From Streptomyces sp. NBC_01429 (GTDB lineage: Bacteria; Actinomycetota; Actinomycetes; Streptomycetales; Streptomycetaceae), in contig NZ_CP109599.1 of NCBI RefSeq assembly GCF_036231945.1, forward strand, positions 5,979,501 to 6,043,500: a stretch of DNA of 64,000 bases, written 5' to 3'. The translations under genes and the position numbers were made by a program. Below are positions 7,471-13,964 of this stretch, piece after piece; position 1 is the stretch's first letter, and the number at the start of each line of letters is the position of its first letter. Under the pieces are notes generated by a model. That model was not told where the DNA came from. It saw nothing but the letters and a program-made list of their open reading frames with translations, and ran no database searches.

Positions 7471-8532
7471 ATGGGCTGGACGGTCCTCTACATCGCATTC
7501 GGCATTGTGGCCCTGTGGTTGCTGGGCGAAGTACTGCTCCAGTACAAGGCGCGGCTGCGCTGGCGGCTCCTCGCCTTCGCCGGATTCGTCGTGGTGGTCC
7601 TCGGAGTCCTGATTCCGCAGGTCTTCGTCATCGCGGTCGGCGCGATCGCCTTCGCGGTCGGCCAGACGTATGTCACCCTCTCGTTCCGCCGCGGCTTCTC
7701 CACCGGCTGGTCGATCGGCGGCAGCCCCGGTGCCAGCCGCCGCCGCAGGGCGGTGAGTTCGGCGGCGGCCGACCGTGAACCCGCCCTTGAGATCTCGGAC
7801 CTGGAGTACGAACCGGTCGCCCCGGCCGCCGACCCCGCGTCGGTGTACGCGACGGAGCCGATCCCCGACGAGACCGGGCAGTACGGCGTCTACGACGAGA
7901 GCCCGGCCGGCGCGCGGTCCGATGGCCCCGCCCAGGACCAGGGGCGTCAGAACCAGGGAAGCGGGCAGGACGCCGACGGATGGGGCGGCGGCTTCGACGC
8001 CTACCCCGCCTATCCGCAGTACTCCGCGGACCAGGTGGACCAGGCGGACCAGGACGTCTTCGCGAGCCCGACGCGGGACGGCTACGCGAACCAGGACTCC
8101 TACGCGGGTCAGGGTCAGGAGGCGTACGCGGGCAAGGACGCGTACAGCACCGGCCAGGACGCCTACGGCACGGGCTACCCCGGTCAGGACGTGTACGCGG
8201 CCCAGGACAGCTACCCGCAGCAGTACGACTACGGGAACGCGGCCGGCGAGCAGCAGTACGCCGCCTACTCCGACCCGTACGTCGGCTCGTCCCACAGCGC
8301 CCCGGCCAACGACGGCCAGCAGTACGGCTCGTACGACGGGTTCGGCGGCGGGCGGCAGCAGTACGCCGACCCCTACGACGGCCAGCAGTACGCGGGCGAC
8401 ACACCGCCCGGCGGGGTCTGGGTCCCGCAGCAGCGCGAGCGCGACGAGAACGCGTTCCCGCCCGCACCCGGCGAACAGCCCCAGCAGCAGGGCTACGACC
8501 CGAACTACAACGACCAGCGGTACCGGTACTGA
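7471..8532 (+). CDS. Membrane protein with long Tyr/Gln/Gly-rich tail
   Basis: A 353-residue protein of unknown function. Residues 1-68 hold two or three hydrophobic helices (WTVLYIAFGIVALWLLGEVLL and LLAFAGFVVVVLGVLIPQVF, then a third to about 68), followed by a short Arg-rich stretch and a roughly 250-residue tail dominated by Tyr, Gln, Gly, Asp, Ala and Pro (QDAYGTGYPGQDVYAAQDSY type repeats). The tail is intrinsically disordered by composition and likely cytoplasmic after the basic stretch. The start follows a good Shine-Dalgarno sequence (AGGAGAGG). A strong hairpin terminator follows. No catalytic motif is visible. Confidence 0.8.
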   Translation: MGWTVLYIAFGIVALWLLGEVLLQYKARLRWRLLAFAGFVVVVLGVLIPQVFVIAVGAIAFAVGQTYVTLSFRRGFSTGWSIGGSPGASRRRRAVSSAAADREPALEISDLEYEPVAPAADPASVYATEPIPDETGQYGVYDESPAGARSDGPAQDQGRQNQGSGQDADGWGGGFDAYPAYPQYSADQVDQADQDVFASPTRDGYANQDSYAGQGQEAYAGKDAYSTGQDAYGTGYPGQDVYAAQDSYPQQYDYGNAAGEQQYAAYSDPYVGSSHSAPANDGQQYGSYDGFGGGRQQYADPYDGQQYAGDTPPGGVWVPQQRERDENAFPPAPGEQPQQQGYDPNYNDQRYRY

Positions 8533-8554
8533 CGACCGGTCAAGCAGTCTGCTG

Positions 8555-8589
8555 CGCAAGGCCGGTGACGAGCTGTCACCGGCCTTGCG
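8555..8589 (+). terminator. Hairpin terminator between convergent genes
   Basis: Perfect 15-bp arms CGCAAGGCCGGTGAC (8555-8569) and its complement (8575-8589) with a 5-nt GAGCT loop, 22 bp after the membrane protein stop. There is no U-run, as is common for Streptomyces terminators, and it could act in both directions. Confidence 0.75.
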
Positions 8590-8697
8590 GCGTCACCGGC
8601 GAGCGGTGTGCGCCGGGTGCGAACGGTGCGACGGACGAGAGGGCGCCGGCGATTCAATGCCCGGTCGCCGCACTGCTCGCCGCTCACCGATCACCGC

Positions 8698-10221
8698 TCA
8701 CTGCGAGCCCCGGAACTCCGCGCCTTCCACGATCAGCCCGGCCACCAGTGCCCCGGACATCCCGGCATGTGCGAGTCCGCCCCCCGGATGTGCCCAGCCG
8801 CCCGCGCGGTACAGCCCGGTCAGACGGGTGGCGTTGGCCGGATACAGAAACCCGCCCGAGGCCCCGGCCAGCGCGGGAGGCGGCACCGAACCGCCCGCGG
8901 CGCCCGTCTGCGCCTCGGTGTCGGCCGGGGTGCGCACCTCGCGCCGGATCAGCCGCTCCGCCAGCCCGGGCAGCACGGCCCCGGCGCGCTCCGCCAGCAC
9001 GTCGGCGTACCGCTCGCGCAGTGCGGCGTCCGACCAGTCCAGCGGACCGTGCGCCGCCACGGTCGCGGTGAGCGTCACCGCCTCGTGGTTCTCGTCGGGG
9101 CGGGTCGCCGGGTCGTCGGGGCGGGTCACCGTGACCGTGGGGAGGGCGGAGGTCCGGCCCGCGAAGAGGTCGGCCGCCTCGGCGCTTCCGTCGGGGGAGT
9201 GCACCACCGTACGGTGCGCCGCGTCCGGGTCCCGGGCACCGCGCAGCGCCAGCAGCACCGTGAACCGGCCCGGCACCGGAGCGCCGCCGTCCCCGCTCCC
9301 GGCCGTCCCGCGCGGCCGTACGCCGCCGTCCCCGTCGGGGTCCCGGGCGACGAGGCGTTCGGGGGCGACGCCCGCCACGACGTGGTCGGCCGGCGCGACC
9401 GTACCGTCCGCCAGCTCGATCCCGGTGGCGGCGCCGTCCTTCTCGACGATCCGGACGACCTCGGCGCCGAAGCGGAACTCCACCCGGCGGGCCAGGCACC
9501 GTTCGTACACCGCGCGCGCCAACTCCCGCATTCCGCCGCGCACATACCAGCTGCCGAAGGTCTGCTCCAGATACGGCAGCACGGCCGCGCTCGCCGGGGC
9601 GCGGCGCGGATCGAGGCCGTACGCCAGGGCGTAGCCGTCCAGCAGGGCGGCCAGCCGGGGGTCGGCCAGCTCCCAGGCGCCGATCTCCGTGAGCGTGGTC
9701 GCCTGCCGGGCGCCGCGCAGCAGCCGCCGCTGCCGTACGGCCGGATACGGATCGCGCCCGAGCACCTGCCGGTCCGGCCACAGCGGCTCCTCCAGCAGCG
9801 GCCTGCGGGACCGGTCCCAGGCGTCCCTGGCCCGTCCCAGGAACTCCGCCCACCGCTCGCCCGCGCCCGCGCCCAGCGCCGCGTCCAGGGCGGAGACCAC
9901 GCCCGCGCGGGAGGTGTTGGGCAGCCGTACGTCCGTACCGTCGGCGAAGAGATGGTGAGCGGCCGGTTCCACCTGGTCGAGCCGGACGCTCTGCTCCAGG
10001 GACTCCTTGCCGGTCTTGACGAACAGGTCGCGGTAGACGGCCGGCAGCCGCAGCAGCCCCGGCCCGGTGTCGAAGACGAACCCGTCCCGCTCGAACCGGC
10101 CCACCGACCCGCCGTACGTGGCCGAACGCTCGTACACCGTCACCCGGTGGCCCGCCACCGCCAGCCGGGCGGCCGTCGCCATGGCGCCCATCCCGGCGCC
10201 GATCACCACAATCCCTGCCAT
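8698..10221 (-). CDS. Phytoene-desaturase-like FAD oxidoreductase
   Basis: A 507-residue flavin amine-oxidase-superfamily protein. IVVIGAGMGAMATAARLAVAGHRVTVYERS (N-terminal 32 residues) is the FAD-binding Rossmann motif, GGSVGRFERDGFVFDTGPGLLRLP is typical of CrtI/carotenoid desaturase relatives, and TGLYRAGGWAHPGGGLAHAGMSGALVAGLI is the C-terminal FAD contact. The substrate is unknown; no other carotenoid genes are nearby, so a carotenoid role is not implied. It starts 10 bp after the DUF4126 gene and is probably cotranscribed. The ATG at 10221 fits the family N-terminus. Confidence 0.85.
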   Translation of the reverse strand: MAGIVVIGAGMGAMATAARLAVAGHRVTVYERSATYGGSVGRFERDGFVFDTGPGLLRLPAVYRDLFVKTGKESLEQSVRLDQVEPAAHHLFADGTDVRLPNTSRAGVVSALDAALGAGAGERWAEFLGRARDAWDRSRRPLLEEPLWPDRQVLGRDPYPAVRQRRLLRGARQATTLTEIGAWELADPRLAALLDGYALAYGLDPRRAPASAAVLPYLEQTFGSWYVRGGMRELARAVYERCLARRVEFRFGAEVVRIVEKDGAATGIELADGTVAPADHVVAGVAPERLVARDPDGDGGVRPRGTAGSGDGGAPVPGRFTVLLALRGARDPDAAHRTVVHSPDGSAEAADLFAGRTSALPTVTVTRPDDPATRPDENHEAVTLTATVAAHGPLDWSDAALRERYADVLAERAGAVLPGLAERLIRREVRTPADTEAQTGAAGGSVPPPALAGASGGFLYPANATRLTGLYRAGGWAHPGGGLAHAGMSGALVAGLIVEGAEFRGSQ

Positions 10222-10231
10222 GACAGGGACC

Positions 10232-10906
10232 TTAATCGCCCGGGACCGGGGGGCCTCCGGCGCGGGTGGCGCCCTCGGCGCCGCCGCCGCGTGCGTCCTC
10301 GCGGTCCGCGCGGCGCTGGGCCCTGCGCCGCAGGAAGCGGCGGATCCGGGAGGCGAGGAACGCGACGACCACGATGCCGGCCAGCAGCAGCGTGCCCGCG
10401 ATGACGGCGGCCGCCACCGGATGGAAGATCGCGAACGTGACGACGGCGGCGATGCCCAGATCCTCGGCCGTGCTCATGAGGACATTGCTGAACGGCTCGG
10501 GGGAGGTGTTGATCGCCATCCGGGTGCCCGCCTTCACCAGATGGCTCAGCAGGGCGGTCGAACCCCCCACCGCCCCCGCGGCGATCTCCGGCAGCGACCC
10601 GCTCTGCCCGGCCAGCAGCGCGCCGACCACGGCGCCCGACAGCGGGCGGACGACCGTGTGCACGGTGTCCCAGACCGAGTCGACGTACGGGATCTTGTCC
10701 GCCACCGCGTCACAGACGAAGAGCACGCCGGCGGCTATCAGGACATCGGTGCGCTGGAGCGAGTCGGGCACCTGGTCGGTGAGCCCGGTCGCGCCGAACA
10801 GGCCGAACAGCAGGATCACCGCGTAGGCGTTGACACCGCTGGCCCAGCCGCTGGTGAAGATCAGGGGGAGTACGGACACGGACGCGATCGTATCCAGAGC
10901 GCGCAC
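10232..10906 (-). CDS. DUF4126 family membrane protein
   Basis: About 224 residues. LPLIFTSGWASGVNAYAVILLFGLFG, VLIAAGVLFVCDAVADKIPYVDSVWD and LSHLVKAGTRMAINTSPEPFSN are DUF4126 signatures, and four to five hydrophobic segments precede a basic tail (RIRRFLRRRAQRRADRED). Function is unknown. The GTG at 10906 is used as the start but overlaps its own AGGAGG, leaving no spacing. A CTG at 10897 lies 8 nt from that AGGAGG and could be the real initiator; a later GTG at 10879 is also in frame. It is followed by the FAD oxidoreductase gene 10 bp downstream. Confidence 0.8.
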   Translation of the reverse strand: MRALDTIASVSVLPLIFTSGWASGVNAYAVILLFGLFGATGLTDQVPDSLQRTDVLIAAGVLFVCDAVADKIPYVDSVWDTVHTVVRPLSGAVVGALLAGQSGSLPEIAAGAVGGSTALLSHLVKAGTRMAINTSPEPFSNVLMSTAEDLGIAAVVTFAIFHPVAAAVIAGTLLLAGIVVVAFLASRIRRFLRRRAQRRADREDARGGGAEGATRAGGPPVPGD

Positions 10907-10928
10907 CTCCTGGGGCGGTGTACGGACG

Positions 10929-10950
10929 CTCTGAGTACCCGTACTCAGAG
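10929..10950. promoter_or_regulatory. Perfect 22-bp inverted repeat, operator-like
   Basis: Arms CTCTGAGTAC (10929-10938) and GTACTCAGAG (10941-10950) flank a 2-bp CC centre, 22 bp upstream of the DUF4126 start. The 2-nt loop makes an RNA terminator unlikely. The size and symmetry suit a TetR- or GntR-type dimer. Confidence 0.6.
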
Positions 10951-11076
10951 CACGGGTTGAGTAGGGACACGGATGGGCCGCCACCCCCGGAGAGGGAAGA
11001 GTGGTGAGCGCGAAGGGGGCGCGGCGCCGGCACTGCCGACACGGGGCGGCGGAACGGCGCGGCTCCCCTGCCGCGA

Positions 11077-11229
11077 CGGGGGATACGGGGGATACGGGGG
11101 AACGGGGGACGCGGGAAAGGGGGATACGGGGATACGAGGGAAGAAGTACCGGGAACCAACGGGGGATACGGGGGTTCCGGGACACGGGGGAGTACGGGGG
11201 AGTACGGGGGAACGGGGGACACGGGGGAA
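11077..11229 (+). repeat. Degenerate G-rich tandem tract (GGGGGATAC/GGGGGAAC units)
   Basis: About 150 bp composed of runs of four or five G separated by ATAC, AAC, AGTAC, GAC or TTCC, with more than ten G-runs on the plus strand. It lies in the 486-bp gap between the divergent DUF4126 and HEPN genes. The G-run density is compatible with G-quadruplex formation. Frames across it look like low-complexity artefacts. Confidence 0.8.
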
Positions 11230-11322
11230 AGGCGCCGGTCCGGTGCGGCTCAGCATGACCGAGCCGCGCCGGACCGGCGTCCCGTATGTCCCCCGTGCGG
11301 CAAAACCGCAGGTCAGAGCCGA

Positions 11323-11345
11323 TTGTCAGTGGTGTCCTCCAGGAT
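11323..11345 (+). promoter_or_regulatory. RecA-independent DNA-damage-type promoter upstream of the HEPN gene
   Basis: TTGTCAGTG (11323-11331), exactly 8 nt, then CAGGAT (11340-11345). The 5' element is a 9/9 match to TTGTCRGTG-N8-TAnnnT, the PafBC-controlled promoter class known from mycobacteria; only the first base of the -10 deviates. A transcript would start near 11352, about 41 nt before the ATG. Confidence 0.6.
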
Positions 11346-11392
11346 GGACACATACGGCCACAGCGCCGTCACACGACGACAGGAGGCTCGTC

Positions 11393-11986
11393 ATGGCCAG
11401 CCCCTTCACGGGCGCCGCCCACCGGCGCCGTACGGACGCCCCTGCGCCCTCGCTCCCCTCCGCTCACGCCGCTCCCTCCGCACCGCCGCCCCCGACCGGA
11501 CCGCCCACCGATGTCCACCCCGTCGTCCGGCGGGAGTCGGCGCCGCCCGCCGCGCTGGATCTGCTCGCCCAGGCGCGTACGGGGCTCGACGAGGCCGCCG
11601 CCCTGGACACTCCGAACGAGCGCTACGCGACAGCCCATCTCGCCGCCCTGCGCACCGCCGCGGCGGTGCTCGCGGTCCGCGGGCGCCCGGAGACCACGCC
11701 GCAGCGCAGGCGGCGGATCCGCAGCGCCTGGGAGGTGCTCCCCGAGATCGCTCCCGAGCTGACCGAGTGGAGCGGCCTGTTCGCCTCGGGCGCCACCCGC
11801 AGGGCGCGCGCCGAGGCCGGGATAAAGGGCGCGGCCAGCAGCCGGGAAGCGGACGATCTGCTGCGCGACGCGGCGATGTTCCTGCGCCTGGTGGAGCGGC
11901 TGCTCGTGCTCGATCCGGTACTTCCCCGGCCCCGGGCCGACCGGGCGGGGCCGCCCGCCGCGCGACCGGGCGATTCCGCCGGGTGA
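11393..11986 (+). CDS. SAV_6107 family HEPN domain protein
   Basis: A 197-residue protein. After a Pro/Ala-rich N-terminus (about 1-50) comes an all-helical domain: ALDLLAQARTGLDEAAALDTPNERYATAHLAALRTAAAVLAVRG, then SAWEVLPEIAPELTEWSGLFASGATRRARAEAG and SREADDLLRDAAMFLRLVERLL. This is the HEPN domain of the SAV_6107 family, associated with nucleotide or RNA-targeting roles elsewhere. In other actinobacteria these genes lie near DNA polymerase IV, but none is visible here. The ATG is preceded by AGGAGG at a 6-nt spacing. Confidence 0.8.
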   Translation: MASPFTGAAHRRRTDAPAPSLPSAHAAPSAPPPPTGPPTDVHPVVRRESAPPAALDLLAQARTGLDEAAALDTPNERYATAHLAALRTAAAVLAVRGRPETTPQRRRRIRSAWEVLPEIAPELTEWSGLFASGATRRARAEAGIKGAASSREADDLLRDAAMFLRLVERLLVLDPVLPRPRADRAGPPAARPGDSAG

Positions 11987-12100
11987 GCGGCGCGGCCGGG
12001 TGACCGGGCGGGCGGGGCGGAGGCAATAGGGTGGAGCCCGAACCCGCACTGTTCCACGCCCCGCCGTCCGGGGCGGCGCCGCCCCGAGGAGTCAACTGCC

Positions 12101-12886
12101 GTGTCGGAGCCTTCCGCTGTCTTCGGCGGGGAGACGCCATCCCGCCCCCGTGGTTCCCTCCGTACCGCCGTGGTCTGGGAGGTCCTCAGCGACGCCCTCG
12201 ACCGCCGTGCCAAGGCGGCGGGGACGGACGTCCTCGACGTGCTGGACACCGGAGGGGGCACGGGCAACTTCGCGGTGCCCGTCGCCCGTCTGGGGCACCG
12301 GGTGACCGTGGTCGACCCCAGCCCGAACGCGCTCTTCGCGCTGGAGCGCCGCGCGGCCGAGGCGGGGGTCGCCGAGCGGGTACGTGGCGTGCAGGGCGAC
12401 ATCCACGGCCTCTTCGACGTGGTCGAGCGCGGCGGGTTCGACGCCGTGCTGTGCCACGGGGTCCTGGAATACGTGGACGACCCCGCCGAGGGCGTGCGCA
12501 ACGCGGTGGAGGCGCTGCGTCCCGCCGGGGCGCTCAGCCTGCTCGCGGCGGGCCTGGGCGGCGCCGTGCTGGCCCGCGCGCTGGCCGGCCACTTCACCGA
12601 GGCCAGGCAGGCGCTGAGCGACCCGGCGGGACGCTGGGGCGAGGGCGACCCGGTGCCCAGGCGGTTCACCGCCGAGCAGCTCACGGAGCTGGTCGGCGCG
12701 GCCGGCCTGCGGGTGGGCGCCGTGCACGGGGTACGGGTCTTCGCCGACCTGGTGCCCGGCAGCCTGGTGGACACCCAGCCAGGTGCGCTGGACGCGCTGC
12801 TGAAGCTGGAGGCGGAGGCGGCCGCGCTGCCCGCCTTCCACGCCGTGGCCTCGCAGCTGCATGTCCTGGGCGAGAAGCGGAGCTGA
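12101..12886 (+). CDS. Class I SAM-dependent methyltransferase
   Basis: A 261-residue Rossmann-fold methyltransferase. VLDVLDTGGGTGNFAVPVARLGHRVTVVDPS is motif I plus the acidic ribose-binding end of strand 2. GVQGDIHGLFDV and FDAVLCHGVLEYVDD are motifs II and III. The substrate cannot be read from sequence; small-molecule and tRNA-type (SmtA/CmoM-like) relatives share this pattern. The GTG start at 12101 follows GAGGAG with about 10-nt spacing. It follows the HEPN gene by 114 bp on the same strand. Confidence 0.87.
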   Translation: MSEPSAVFGGETPSRPRGSLRTAVVWEVLSDALDRRAKAAGTDVLDVLDTGGGTGNFAVPVARLGHRVTVVDPSPNALFALERRAAEAGVAERVRGVQGDIHGLFDVVERGGFDAVLCHGVLEYVDDPAEGVRNAVEALRPAGALSLLAAGLGGAVLARALAGHFTEARQALSDPAGRWGEGDPVPRRFTAEQLTELVGAAGLRVGAVHGVRVFADLVPGSLVDTQPGALDALLKLEAEAAALPAFHAVASQLHVLGEKRS

Positions 12887-13345
12887 CCCCGGGCTTCTCG
12901 GGGCTCTCCGGGTTTCTTCCGGGTTCTCCGGGGCTCTCCAGGGCTTGGCCGGGCGGTTCCGGAACCTCCGGGAGAAGCTTTCCCCAGCACCTTGTGGAAG
13001 AGCGTTCCCTCCGGCCCGCGAGAGCCCGCACAGAGCCTCCTGGCCCGCTCCGGAGCGGGCCGAGGGGGCCCGGAAGCACCCATCGCGTGGCTGATCAGCG
13101 ACGCAGCGGCGCATGGAGTGCGCCACAGGCCCCCCGGCGGCGCCCCCGGCGCCGTATGATCGGGGTACACCATCCGGCATGACGGGTCGATGGTTGGGGA
13201 ATCAACGCCTCAACAGCCGAGCCGACATGGTGGCCCGGAATGGCGAATTGGCGTTGAGGGCGGGTTTCACGGGGGCGATTCCCTGCCTATCCTTGAAGGA
13301 GCCGCATACCGGTCGCCCCCCGCGACCGACGACTAGGAGGACTCC
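12887..13345. other. 459-bp gap: CT/GG repeat tract, palindrome and DUF3040 promoter
   Basis: No convincing gene is seen. 12893-12975 is a degenerate repeat of CTCTCCGGG-like units. GGCCCGCTCCGGAGCGGGCC at 13042-13061 is a perfect 20-bp palindrome that may help end the methyltransferase transcript. TTTCAC (13265-13270), 17 nt, then TATCCT (13288-13293) is a reasonable vegetative promoter for the DUF3040 gene. Confidence 0.5.
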
Positions 13346-13750
13346 GTGCCGCTCTCGGAGCACGAGCAGCGAATGCTCGAGCAAATGGAGCGAGCGCTGT
13401 ACGCCGAAGATCCCAAGTTCGCGACAGCGCTTGAGGGAAGCGGGCTGCGTACATACACCCGGCGACGGGTCTACCAGGCAGTCGCAGGCTTCCTGGTGGG
13501 TATCGCGCTCCTCATGGCCGGAATGGTCGCCCAGCAGATCTGGATCAGCGTGGTGGGGTTCCTCGTCATGCTGGGCTGTGCGGTCCTGGCGGTCACCGGC
13601 TGGCGCAAAGCGCCCAAACCAGGTGAGCAACAGACGGCGGGCGGTGCCTCGGGCGCCCCGGCCGACCGGCGACAACCCAGACAGCGTCGCTCGATGATGA
13701 ACCGGATCGAGCAGCGGTGGCAGCGCCGCCGTGACGAACAGGGCCAGTGA
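13346..13750 (+). CDS. DUF3040 family membrane protein
   Basis: A 134-residue protein starting MPLSEHEQRMLEQMERALYAEDPKFA, the highly conserved DUF3040 opening, followed by two transmembrane segments (AVAGFLVGIALLMAGMVAQ and WISVVGFLVMLGCAVLAVTGW) and a basic, Gln/Arg-rich cytoplasmic tail. The function is not known. The GTG start has AGGAGG at 5-nt spacing. A long perfect terminator follows. Confidence 0.88.
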   Translation: MPLSEHEQRMLEQMERALYAEDPKFATALEGSGLRTYTRRRVYQAVAGFLVGIALLMAGMVAQQIWISVVGFLVMLGCAVLAVTGWRKAPKPGEQQTAGGASGAPADRRQPRQRRSMMNRIEQRWQRRRDEQGQ

Positions 13751-13770
13751 GTCCTTGAAGCAGTAACCGT

Positions 13771-13813
13771 ACGGCTGAGGGGCGAACGCATCACGCGTTC
13801 GCCCCTCAGCCGT
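13771..13813 (+). terminator. Strong bidirectional hairpin terminator
   Basis: Perfect 19-bp arms ACGGCTGAGGGGCGAACGC (13771-13789) and complement (13795-13813) around a 5-nt ATCAC loop, 20 bp after DUF3040. The convergent transglutaminase gene ends at 13965, so it may serve both transcripts. Confidence 0.85.
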
Positions 13814-13964
13814 GTGCGCGCCGAGCCGCAGGCCGCGGGCGGGATGCCGGATGCCTGGCTCCGGAACGCCGGAACGCCGGGCACTGATCCGTGTCAGTAC
13901 CCGGCGTCCCGTCCTTCTCGTCCCGCTCCGGTCCGCTCCGCTGTGCGGCGCCCCGCTTCTTCGG

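Noticed and set aside
11001..11258. Small Gly/Thr/Arg-rich frames across the G-rich tract
   Set aside because: Products of the repeat; no ribosome-binding site or codon bias of their own.
13113..13697. A 194-codon frame overlapping the DUF3040 gene
   Set aside because: Wrong-frame shadow; the DUF3040 protein with two membrane helices is in the other frame.
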